Assembly (NCBI RefSeq): GCF_000423925.1
Contig: NZ_AUIX01000003.1
Span: forward strand, 62,001-126,000
Length of the DNA stretch: 64,000 bases
Source: Butyrivibrio sp. VCD2006
GTDB taxonomy: Bacteria; Bacillota; Clostridia; Lachnospirales; Lachnospiraceae
Direction of reading: 5' to 3'
Positions 44,738-52,627 of the stretch are shown here, piece by piece. A program made the translations under genes and the position numbers. The notes beneath the pieces are model-generated. The model had not been told where the DNA came from, did no database searches, and saw only the letters and a program-made list of their open reading frames with translations. Numbering within the stretch: position 1 is the first letter of the stretch; every line of letters begins with the position of its first letter.

Positions 44738-44770
44738 TCAAGATAGTTAAACCCTATTCCATAAGATGTA

Positions 44771-44798
44771 AAAATGGACATTATATAATGTCCATTTT
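44771..44798. terminator. Bidirectional terminator between two convergent genes
   Basis: A near-perfect palindrome (AAAATGGACATTA and TAATGTCCATTTT arms) followed by T on the plus strand and preceded by A, so it can work in both directions: for the orphan gene (plus) and the transglutaminase-like gene (minus, stop at 44835). Confidence 0.85.
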
Positions 44799-44834
44799 TG
44801 CTGTACTTATTTCTTTTCATAAAAGCATACGACT

Positions 44835-46373
44835 CTATTTTACAGTAACCTTGCAGGTTGCTTTCTTTTTGCCATCCTTTGTGGACACAGTAATTGTGCA
44901 TTTCCCTTTACCCTTGGCTTTAACAACGCCTTTGTTGGTAATCTTGGCAACCTTTTTATTACTGCTCTTCCATACGAGCACAGTATCCTTAGCACCCGTT
45001 GGCGTTATTGTGGCAACGAGAGTGAATTTCTTTCCTTTTTTTATCTTAAGCTTTTTCTTATTAAGCTTAATTGATTTTACACTTGTATCTCCGCCTGTGA
45101 CAGTTACATAGCAGGTTTCCTTCTTTCCATCCGGCGCAGAAACCGTAACCGTACAGGTTCCGGCAGAAACACCTTTGACTTTTCCGGATGAATCTACAGA
45201 AGCTATCTCCTTATCACTGCTCTTCCATGTAAGATTTGACTCAAATTTTGCAGGCTTAACCGTGGCCTTTAGTTGGCTTGTGGATCCCGCCTTAATAGTG
45301 AGTTTATCCTTACTTATTTCAAGAGACTTAACTGAAATGAAGGAGCCGACTGTTCCGGTATTATAACTGGCCTGACTCATAGGATGAGCAGATGTAAATG
45401 ACGTATCCAAGTACTGAGACCATCTTGTATGGTCATCAAAATCCTTATCGCTCTTCATAAAGTAAGAATACTTTTCTTCATCTTTTCCCGCATCCCATGT
45501 CGCATCAATGTTATAGTAATAGCTACCTACTCGCACGATATTCCATCCATGGCCTCCGGTACTGGTATTCCCCGCAACAAATCTGCAATCCACACCGGCA
45601 TCGTTAAGAAGTCTGTACACCAGTAGTGAGTATCCCTGGCATACAGCACTATTGTTGATAGCCGCTGAATAGCAGGTATACTTAATAGTCTGTGAGCTAT
45701 TATCATACCTGACGTTATCGCAAACATAATTGTAAACAGCAAGGATTTTATCATATTCTCCCTTTGAAGCAAGAGAAAGACTATTTGAAATCTGTTTTAC
45801 CTTTGCATTTACAGACTGTTCCTGAGCAGCAGTCGTATAGTAGGTCATATAAAAGGTGAATGTTCCACTGGTTTTACCATCTTTTTTGTTATAGGCTATC
45901 TGCATTCCCATGCCGCTATAGCCCCATTTCAGATAATCGCCCTCATCTCCCTTACCGGTATGCTGCATTGCCATATTAAAAGCACTGCTTTCCATCGATA
46001 CCATTGTCGCAGCATCATAGTTTGTCCCGGGAAGTTCAAAATAAACATAGACATTCTTGTCCTTATTCTTAAGCTTTTCTCTAATTACAGCAGCAGCCTC
46101 ACCAACAGTGCTGACCTTATTCTCCGCATTAAGTACAGCCTTCTCTGTAACCTTGAGCTCACCGGCATGATAAAGATCGTTTACCGAAACCAGTCCCGCA
46201 TACAAAGGATTCACAAAATAAACTGCATCTGTTGTAGGAAGATACTGTTCATTTTCCAGATTTTCTTCTGCTGATGAAATAATTGGATTTTGCGCCGAAA
46301 AACTCACGAAAAGAAAGGCTATCAGAGCGATAGCAATGAACCTTACTTTATCCCTCATAAAGAAATTTTTCAT
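44835..46373 (-). CDS. Secreted transglutaminase-like protein with two Ig-like (BIG2) domains
   Basis: 512 residues with an N-terminal signal peptide (about 10-32). Residues about 150-310 form a transglutaminase/protease-like core: the Cys is in NNSAVCQGYSLLVYRLL, the His in GGHGWNIVRVG and the Asp in YNIDATWDAG, giving an intact Cys-His-Asp triad. Two bacterial Ig-like (BIG2) domains follow (about 345-430 and 432-512), with the typical WKSSDKEIASVDSSGKVKG and WKSSNKKVAKITNKGVVKA strands, ending in a Lys-rich sequence suited to binding the cell wall. It is probably surface-attached and cuts or cross-links an extracellular peptide. The ribosome site GAGGG lies in a hairpin (46380-46411). Confidence 0.87.
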   Translation of the reverse strand: MKNFFMRDKVRFIAIALIAFLFVSFSAQNPIISSAEENLENEQYLPTTDAVYFVNPLYAGLVSVNDLYHAGELKVTEKAVLNAENKVSTVGEAAAVIREKLKNKDKNVYVYFELPGTNYDAATMVSMESSAFNMAMQHTGKGDEGDYLKWGYSGMGMQIAYNKKDGKTSGTFTFYMTYYTTAAQEQSVNAKVKQISNSLSLASKGEYDKILAVYNYVCDNVRYDNSSQTIKYTCYSAAINNSAVCQGYSLLVYRLLNDAGVDCRFVAGNTSTGGHGWNIVRVGSYYYNIDATWDAGKDEEKYSYFMKSDKDFDDHTRWSQYLDTSFTSAHPMSQASYNTGTVGSFISVKSLEISKDKLTIKAGSTSQLKATVKPAKFESNLTWKSSDKEIASVDSSGKVKGVSAGTCTVTVSAPDGKKETCYVTVTGGDTSVKSIKLNKKKLKIKKGKKFTLVATITPTGAKDTVLVWKSSNKKVAKITNKGVVKAKGKGKCTITVSTKDGKKKATCKVTVK

Positions 46374-46379
46374 TAAATA

Positions 46380-46411
46380 ACCCTCAATAACGAAAAAATG
46401 TTACTGAGGGT
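46380..46411 (-). promoter_or_regulatory. Hairpin covering the ribosome site of the transglutaminase-like gene
   Basis: Arms 46400-46411 and 46380-46391 pair at 11 of 12 positions with an eight-base loop. The downstream arm includes GAGGG (complement of 46381-46385), the ribosome site seven bases before ATG 46373. Transcripts reading in from the upstream pyrophosphatase gene would form the whole hairpin. Confidence 0.6.
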
Positions 46412-46420
46412 ATTATAACA
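46412..46420 (-). promoter_or_regulatory. Extended -10 promoter of the transglutaminase-like gene
   Basis: Minus strand: TGT followed by TATAAT (46412-46417); no good -35. Transcription would start near 46405, inside the upstream arm of the hairpin at 46380-46411. The same ten bases occur at 49131-49140. Confidence 0.55.
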
Positions 46421-46463
46421 CATTTTGGAATTGTTGACATTTACATAGTGATAACTGATTTTA

Positions 46464-48113
46464 TTATTGCCGAAGAGCTTCAACAATAGTAGGAAGAAGC
46501 TGCTTTTTCCTTGAAACCACACCTTTAAGCAGAGCAATATTATCACTTCCTGCAACAACATGGAATCCGGCATCTATTATACTTTCAGCCTTATTTCCTT
46601 CAAAAGCCACAATTGATGATTCACTGATAATATTCGTCATCATAAAGAAGATCATATCAAGTCCATCACTTTGCATAATATTCTTAAGCTCCGGAAGTAC
46701 TCTGTCCTTTATCTCGGCGAGTTCCTCTGCGCTCATGGAATTAACCTGTCCGATACCGATTGTCTTATCCTCAACAGTGAACTTTTTAAAGTCCTGATGA
46801 ACAATCTGGCTTGGTGTCTTGCTACCCATGTTAGAGCCTGCACGGAACATCTCTCTTGCGAATTCCTCAACATCTATCTCTGCAATGGCAGCCAGTTCAT
46901 TTCCCGCCTGCTTGTCTATCTCAGTGCATGTAGGCGATCTGTACATAAGAGTATCAGAAATTATTGCAGACAACATAAGTGAAGCCATTGTCTTGTCCAC
47001 CTCTATGCCTGATTCCTTGTACATGGAATAGATAATCGTGCATGACGAGCCAAGAGGCTGATTTCTGAAAAATACCGGATTAGCAGTTTCTATCGATGTA
47101 CCAAGTCTGTGGTGGTCTATAATCTCGAGAATTTCCGCACTATCCGCACCATCTACAGTCTGGCTCTTCTCATTGTGATCAACAAGCACCAGCTGCTTTT
47201 TTCTTGCCCCCAATAAGTTACGGCGTGAAATCATGCCCACATAATTATCATTCTCATCGAGTACCGGAAAATATCTGTGCCTTACCTGTGCCATAGTCTG
47301 CTGAATATCTTCGATAAAATCATTCATATGAAAAGAAACAAGCTTTTCTCTTTTCATGATGGAACCAACCGGCGCACTTTCATTTATAAGTCTTGCAACC
47401 GTGAAGGTATCATAAGGCGTTGTTATAATTCTGCAGCCTCTCTCTTCGGCCAGTTTCTTAATAGTATTGGTAACCTTAGCATCAATACACACAACAATAC
47501 AAGCCGCTTCATTCTCAATAGCAACAAGCTGTGTCTCGTATCTGTTTCCACAGATTACTATATCTCCGGGATCTATTACCTCTTCCATAATTTCAGGAGA
47601 TGCTGTAGCGATAAGGACCTTACCCGTTGTTATCTGTTCAGACATATCTCCCACAAGCATATTGCCATCAAGAGTATCAACAATGTTGCCATAATAGGTC
47701 TTGGTTTCAGAAAGTATTGTAGCATCATGAACCTCCATGCATGTTTCCATTATGTCATTGGTCGTAATAAGACCTGTAAGCTTGCCATTTTCAGTCACGC
47801 AAAGAGTAACTACGTTCTCTTCCTTCATTCTCTCCCATGCGCGTTTAAGGGAAATATGATCATCTTCCGCATGGAGATCACGTATCTCCATATCACAGAC
47901 CTGAGTTCTGACATCCTTAGTATAAATCGGAGACTGAATTCCAAATCTGCCTAGAACGAACTGTGTCTCCTCATTCAAGTGTCCGCAGCGTCTTGCTTCG
48001 TATTTGTCCTCTCCCGCGATCTTATTCTTGAGATTTGCATAGCAAATGGCCGCACATATTGAATCTGTATCTGGGTTTTTGTGTCCGATTACGTATACCG
48101 GTCTCTTCTTCAT
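46464..48113 (-). CDS. ppaC: Mn-dependent inorganic pyrophosphatase with CBS/DRTGG regulatory insert
   Basis: Family II (DHH/DHHA2) pyrophosphatase, 549 residues, much longer than the 310-residue basic form. The DHH domain starts VYVIGHKNPDTDSICAA. A regulatory insert follows with a CBS domain (VTLCVTENGKLTGLITTNDIMETCMEV), a DRTGG-like segment and a second CBS domain (VLDENDNYVGMISRRNLLG), then DHHRLG and the DHHA2 part with the SNMGSKTPSQI segment. Such inserts bind adenine nucleotides, including diadenosine polyphosphates, and control activity. The start at 48113 has AGGAGA upstream; the 21 codons before it do not match the family. Confidence 0.93.
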   Translation of the reverse strand: MKKRPVYVIGHKNPDTDSICAAICYANLKNKIAGEDKYEARRCGHLNEETQFVLGRFGIQSPIYTKDVRTQVCDMEIRDLHAEDDHISLKRAWERMKEENVVTLCVTENGKLTGLITTNDIMETCMEVHDATILSETKTYYGNIVDTLDGNMLVGDMSEQITTGKVLIATASPEIMEEVIDPGDIVICGNRYETQLVAIENEAACIVVCIDAKVTNTIKKLAEERGCRIITTPYDTFTVARLINESAPVGSIMKREKLVSFHMNDFIEDIQQTMAQVRHRYFPVLDENDNYVGMISRRNLLGARKKQLVLVDHNEKSQTVDGADSAEILEIIDHHRLGTSIETANPVFFRNQPLGSSCTIIYSMYKESGIEVDKTMASLMLSAIISDTLMYRSPTCTEIDKQAGNELAAIAEIDVEEFAREMFRAGSNMGSKTPSQIVHQDFKKFTVEDKTIGIGQVNSMSAEELAEIKDRVLPELKNIMQSDGLDMIFFMMTNIISESSIVAFEGNKAESIIDAGFHVVAGSDNIALLKGVVSRKKQLLPTIVEALRQ

Positions 48114-48174
48114 AAATATCTCCTGAAAATTGTAAGTGATACCATTTATAGGAATATGTAATTTATCATAAAAC

Positions 48175-48200
48175 AAAAGGACAGTAAATACTGCCCTTTT
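48175..48200 (-). terminator. Intrinsic terminator of the pre-peptidase-domain protein gene
   Basis: Minus strand: 11-bp stem (arms 48190-48200 and 48175-48185, with one G-T pair) with a four-base loop; the closing part of the stem is A/T-rich, and TTTT ends the second arm. It lies 22 bp after the stop codon at 48222. Confidence 0.7.
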
Positions 48201-48221
48201 ATTTTAACTCATTTTATAAAA

Positions 48222-49010
48222 TTATTTTACTTTTTTTACACGAAGCTGAACAGGAATGTTGTCACCATAAGATGCATTACTAAACTTAATATAGTATTTC
48301 TTTCCTTTTTTAAGCTTGATTGTCTTGGATTTTGCCCAGCCCGAACCTGCCGACAGCGTTGCTTCAAATCTGTCATCTTTCTTTGTCTTTGACTTAAATC
48401 CTTCTACCTTTGCAAATGAGTAGCCTGAGGTCTGCGTATTAACTGCCGAAAATTTATATTTTCCGGTACTTGGTGCTTTAAATACGTACCAGTCAACATC
48501 GGAATCCGTATCGCAAACAGCTCCGTTATATGTTTTATTTAACTTAATCTTCGTTGCATTTGAAGCGTAATTATTGCTTTCCTTCTCAAGATTTCCCGGG
48601 TCTTTGAAGTAAACCTTAAAGACAACATCAAGCTCTTCATCATTGAAGAAAGGCGAATAAGTCAGCGTAGCAGTCTGTCCGGGTTTAAAGACAAACCATG
48701 CCGAATAACGCTTTCCATCTCCCGGATATATGGAGTCCGAATAGTAATTGCGATAGTCTACTGTAAGCACAGCCTTAAGTGGTGAATATTGATCCCTACC
48801 TTCAACCGCAGTCTCTACGATTGTCATAGCATCGCTAGGTGTCGAAAATGTGAATGACTGCGCTTTACCATCGGAAATCTTAATTCTGTATTCCTGATTA
48901 CCATTTATTACTTCAGCTGCTCTAACCTCATATGTATTTACAGTAAATGCACCTAAAGCAATAGCTGCAGACAGCACTATCCCCGTGAGTCTTTTTAAAA
49001 CTTTTTTCAT
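48222..49010 (-). CDS. Secreted protein with pre-peptidase C-terminal (PPC)-like domain
   Basis: 262 residues from ATG 49010 (MKKVLKRLTGIVLSAAIALG), with a signal peptide cut near VRAAE. It holds two beta-rich parts. The second (KESNNYASNATKIKLNKTYNG; CDTDSDVDWYVFKAPSTGKYKF) has the NDSxxxATxI...DxDWY-type pattern of bacterial pre-peptidase C-terminal domains, which bind or anchor extracellular enzymes. There is no catalytic domain, so it may be a free wall- or glycan-binding protein. An upstream open extension of 30 codons reads through a structured leader and is rejected. AGGGGA lies eight bases before the start. Confidence 0.8.
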   Translation of the reverse strand: MKKVLKRLTGIVLSAAIALGAFTVNTYEVRAAEVINGNQEYRIKISDGKAQSFTFSTPSDAMTIVETAVEGRDQYSPLKAVLTVDYRNYYSDSIYPGDGKRYSAWFVFKPGQTATLTYSPFFNDEELDVVFKVYFKDPGNLEKESNNYASNATKIKLNKTYNGAVCDTDSDVDWYVFKAPSTGKYKFSAVNTQTSGYSFAKVEGFKSKTKKDDRFEATLSAGSGWAKSKTIKLKKGKKYYIKFSNASYGDNIPVQLRVKKVK

Positions 49011-49125
49011 ATCATATTTCCCCTTTTCTTTTATTTCTGTGCAAAGCACAGCCGTTCCCCCTGATACATCGTGATACCGTTTTTCCGGTAAGCGATGCAA
49101 TAAGTTCCGTTTTTACAAACAGAAC
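49011..49125 (-). promoter_or_regulatory. Structured 5' leader of the PPC protein gene
   Basis: The predicted leader RNA (about 115 nt) contains a 9-bp hairpin (GTTCTGTTT/AAACGGAAC), a two-part hairpin (GCATCG...CGATGT enclosing ACCG-GAAAAA-CGGT) and a 6-bp hairpin (CTGTGC-TTT-GCACAG), followed by the ribosome site. It does not match a riboswitch consensus I know. Confidence 0.5.
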
Positions 49126-49130
49126 TTTGT

Positions 49131-49140
49131 TATTATAACA
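49131..49140 (-). promoter_or_regulatory. Extended -10 promoter of the PPC protein gene
   Basis: Minus strand: TGT followed by TATAAT (49132-49137), identical over ten bases to the promoter at 46411-46420. Transcription would start near 49125. Confidence 0.55.
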
Positions 49141-49167
49141 TAAATCAGATAATGAGAAAACACAGAA

Positions 49168-50895
49168 TTATTGCTCAAACTGGCTTCTGTAAAGCTCTGA
49201 ATAGAATCCTCCTTTTTCAAGAAGCGAGTTGTGATCTCCCTGTTCTATTATGCGGCCATCCTTCATGACCAGAATTCTGTCAGCTTCCCTGATAGTCGAA
49301 AGTCTGTGAGCTACAATAAAGCTTGTTCTTCCAATCATCATCTTCTGAAAAGCACGCTGAATTCTCATCTCAGTTCTGGTATCGATAGAGCTCGTTGCCT
49401 CATCAAGAATCAGCATAGGCGGAACATTAAGCATAATTCTTGTAATACATAAAAGCTGCTTTTGTCCTTGTGATAAAAGTCCGCCATCTTCTCCGATTAC
49501 AGTATCATAGCCATTAGGAAGCCTTTTAATAAAGCTATGAGCATGTGATTTCTTCGCTGCTTCAATCACCTCTTCATCAGAGTAGCCTGCTCTTCCGAGA
49601 GTTATATTATCTCTTATAGTCCCTGTGCGAAGCCATGTCTCCTGGAGCACCATACCATAGTTCTCTCTAAGGTTTTCCCTCTTTAAGTCTCTGATATTTT
49701 TATTCTCAACTATTATGCTTCCCTTATCGACATCATAGAAACGCATGAGCAGATTTATGATTGTCGTCTTACCGCTTCCTGTAGGACCGACTATTGCAAC
49801 TCTCTGTCCCTCTTTAACGGACAAGGTAAGATTTTTTATAAGCTCTTTTTCCTTGTCATAAGAAAAGAAGACATCATCTATCTCAATATTTCCTTTTACA
49901 TCTTCAAGTTTTTCAGGTGCATTGGTATCTGAGATTTCAGGTGTTTCATCAATGAGATCAAAAACTCTCTTAGCACATGCAAGCGCATTTTGAAGCTCTG
50001 TAACAACTCCGGAAATCTCGTTGAAGGGCTTTGTATACTGAGTCGCATAGCTCAGGAAAATTGTAAGTTCACCAACGCTCATTAAAGATCCGACACACAC
50101 GAAAGCACCAAATAGTGCAACAAAAGCATAAACAATGTTGTTAACTACTCTTGTGCTTGGATTTGTAAGCGAAGATATAAACGTTGCCTTAAGGCTTGTT
50201 GCAGCAAGTCTGTCGTTAATTTCATTGAAAACTGTCTCATTTTCCGCTTCATGCCCAAATGCTTTGACAACCTTAAGGCTACCTATCATTTCGTCAATAA
50301 GGGCAGTCTGCTCAGCTCGTGCCTTTGATTGTTCGCCAAAAAGCTTATATGATCTTGTGGCGATAAATCTTGCAACAAGCAGTGAAACAGGTGTAAGTAC
50401 AACTACAACAAACGCAATCTGCCACTGAAGGTAAAACATAAAGGCAAGTGTACCAAGTATTGTCACAACTCCGGTAAAGAGCTGGGTAAATCCCATTAGT
50501 AGTCCATCAGCAAACTGGTCCACATCAGCAATTATCCTACTTACCACTTCACCCTGTGGATGGGAATCAAGATACTCAAACGGAAGTATCTGCAGCTTAT
50601 CAAAAGCATCATTTCTCACGTCTCTTACAACACCGAAAGTAATCTTGTTGTTTACGCCGTACATAAACCACTGGCATAGTGCAGATACAATAACAACTAT
50701 CCCCATTCTGATAAGAAGCTGTCTTACAAGGTCAAAATCAACGTCACCTTTTCCTATTATGCAATCCACTACCTGTCCTGCAATGATTGGTGCGTAAAGT
50801 GCTAGTATAGCCGATACAACAGCAAATAGTATGGAAAAGAAAATCAAAACTCTATATGCGGCTGCATATTTCAGGACTCTTTTAAGTTCACGCAT
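49168..50895 (-). CDS. Heterodimeric ABC exporter, subunit with degenerate signature
   Basis: Half-transporter of 575 residues: six membrane segments and a C-terminal ATPase. Walker A is GPTGSGKTT and Walker B LILDEATSSID with the catalytic Glu, but the signature motif reads LSQGQ instead of LSGGQ. The partner upstream has the opposite defects, so the two form a heterodimer with one complete ATP site, like BmrCD or LmrCD. The start at 50895 (MRELKRVLKYAAAY) has GGAGG seven bases upstream and overlaps the partner's stop by eight bases; an upstream extension is rejected. The substrate may be a drug, lipid or peptide. Confidence 0.92.
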   Translation of the reverse strand: MRELKRVLKYAAAYRVLIFFSILFAVVSAILALYAPIIAGQVVDCIIGKGDVDFDLVRQLLIRMGIVVIVSALCQWFMYGVNNKITFGVVRDVRNDAFDKLQILPFEYLDSHPQGEVVSRIIADVDQFADGLLMGFTQLFTGVVTILGTLAFMFYLQWQIAFVVVVLTPVSLLVARFIATRSYKLFGEQSKARAEQTALIDEMIGSLKVVKAFGHEAENETVFNEINDRLAATSLKATFISSLTNPSTRVVNNIVYAFVALFGAFVCVGSLMSVGELTIFLSYATQYTKPFNEISGVVTELQNALACAKRVFDLIDETPEISDTNAPEKLEDVKGNIEIDDVFFSYDKEKELIKNLTLSVKEGQRVAIVGPTGSGKTTIINLLMRFYDVDKGSIIVENKNIRDLKRENLRENYGMVLQETWLRTGTIRDNITLGRAGYSDEEVIEAAKKSHAHSFIKRLPNGYDTVIGEDGGLLSQGQKQLLCITRIMLNVPPMLILDEATSSIDTRTEMRIQRAFQKMMIGRTSFIVAHRLSTIREADRILVMKDGRIIEQGDHNSLLEKGGFYSELYRSQFEQ

Positions 50896-52627
50896 TTGCA
50901 GCCTCCTTTCCAAACTGAGACTCATAGATTTCTCTATAGGTCTCACTGTTCTTAAGGAGTTCTTCATGGGTGCCGATGCCGTCTACGTGACCATCATCTA
51001 GAACAATTATCTTGTCGCAGAATCTTATGGATGCTGCTCTCTGGGAAACAATAAACGTAACCGGTTTATAAGGAAGCTTTGCTATAGCATTTCTAAGATT
51101 TTTATCTGTCATATTATCAAGAGCAGATGAACTGTCATCGAGAATAAGTACCTCCGGCTTTTTCACAAGTGCTCTTGCTATTGTCAGGCGCTGCTTCTGA
51201 CCTCCGGAAAGATTTCTTCCTCCCTGTGTTATTTCAGCCAGAAGGCCTCCCTTCTTTTCTTTGACTACTTCTGATGCCTGAGCCGCATTTAGCGCATCCC
51301 ACATTTCCTCATCACTGGCATTTTGGTTACCCCAGAGAAGGTTATCTCTGACCGTTCCCTTAAAGAGGACTGCTTTCTGAGGGACAATTCCTATTATTTC
51401 CCTAAGTGATTTAACACTAAGCTCTCTTACGTCCCTGCCCTTGAATCTGACAGTTCCCTCAGATGCATCATAAAATCTTGGGATGAGATTTATAAGCGTT
51501 GTTTTTCCGGAACCGGTTCCACCGATAACGCCGATTGATTCACCTTTCATAGCCGTAAACGAAACACCTGAAAGAGAATCCTCACTGTCCCCCGTGTATC
51601 TGGCGCATACATTCTCAAAAGAAATAACCGGCTCACCATCGGAAATCACAATGCTCTTTGCATCCAAGCTGCCATCTTCCATGGAGCCTTTTTTCTCAAG
51701 CATAAGCTGAACTCTGTTTCCGCATGCAAATGATCTTGTGATGTTTATAATTAGATTGGCAAGCTTAACAAGCTCAACAAGAATCTGTGACATATAGTTA
51801 TAAAGAGCCACAACTGCGCCTGTTGAGAGAGCCCCGACATACACCTTATCCGCGCCCTGCTTTAAGAGGATTATTATTGCAAAATTAAGAACAACATAGG
51901 TTATCGGGTTCATTAAAGCAGAAATTCTTCCAACGTATTCCTGGAGCTTTGTAAGCTTCTCGTTTTTCTCCTTGAAAACTGTCGCCTCTTCATTCTCAAG
52001 TCCAAAAGCTCTAATCACTCTTACTCCGGAGAGATTCTCCCTTGTACGTCCAAGGACTTTATCAAGGAGTTCCTGCACCATCTTATATCTTGGTATTCCC
52101 CAAAGCATGATTCCAAATACAACAACAGAAAGAACCAGAATGGTTATAAGAAAAATAAGTGCCTGCTGAAAGTCGATCGTAAATGCCATGACCATAGCAC
52201 CAAATACTACAAAGGGTGATCTTAGGAGCAATCTTAATGTAAGATTGACACCTGATTGTATCTGGTTAATGTCGCTGGTCATTCTTGTTATAAGCGTAGT
52301 TGTTCCAAGAGTATCTATCTGTTCATATGATAGTCCCTGTATATTCTTGAAAAGAACCTTCTTTATCGAAGCTGCAAAGTATGCAGAGGCCTTAGCAGCA
52401 AAATACTGAGCTGTGACAGAGCAAATATATCCAACAACTGCCAGCATTATCAGAACAAGACTCATCCTGATGATGTACGGTTTGTCACTGTTTCTGATTC
52501 CATTATCGATTATCGCAGCAACCACAAGCGGAACAATCAGTTCAAAGCTTGCCTCTAACAATTTGAAAAGCGGTCCCATGGCCGCTTCCAAAGTGTATTT
52601 CTTTATATATTTAAGTAGCTTAATCAT
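50888..52627 (-). CDS. Heterodimeric ABC exporter, subunit with degenerate Walker B
   Basis: 579-residue half-transporter. Walker A is GGTGSGKTT and the signature LSGGQKQR is canonical, but Walker B reads VLILDDSSSALD with Asp in the catalytic Glu position. Together with the partner, which keeps the Glu but has LSQGQ, this gives one consensus and one degenerate nucleotide site. It overlaps the rRNA methyltransferase gene by four bases (ATGA). The operon starts with a DtxR-family regulator, so export may respond to metal. Confidence 0.92.
   Translation of the reverse strand: MIKLLKYIKKYTLEAAMGPLFKLLEASFELIVPLVVAAIIDNGIRNSDKPYIIRMSLVLIMLAVVGYICSVTAQYFAAKASAYFAASIKKVLFKNIQGLSYEQIDTLGTTTLITRMTSDINQIQSGVNLTLRLLLRSPFVVFGAMVMAFTIDFQQALIFLITILVLSVVVFGIMLWGIPRYKMVQELLDKVLGRTRENLSGVRVIRAFGLENEEATVFKEKNEKLTKLQEYVGRISALMNPITYVVLNFAIIILLKQGADKVYVGALSTGAVVALYNYMSQILVELVKLANLIINITRSFACGNRVQLMLEKKGSMEDGSLDAKSIVISDGEPVISFENVCARYTGDSEDSLSGVSFTAMKGESIGVIGGTGSGKTTLINLIPRFYDASEGTVRFKGRDVRELSVKSLREIIGIVPQKAVLFKGTVRDNLLWGNQNASDEEMWDALNAAQASEVVKEKKGGLLAEITQGGRNLSGGQKQRLTIARALVKKPEVLILDDSSSALDNMTDKNLRNAIAKLPYKPVTFIVSQRAASIRFCDKIIVLDDGHVDGIGTHEELLKNSETYREIYESQFGKEAANA

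Noticed and set aside
49011..49125. Cyclic di-GMP riboswitch in the leader of the PPC protein gene
   Set aside because: The conserved GEMM elements (such as CGCAAAGCC with its tetraloop receptor) are not present, so it is left as an unidentified structured leader.
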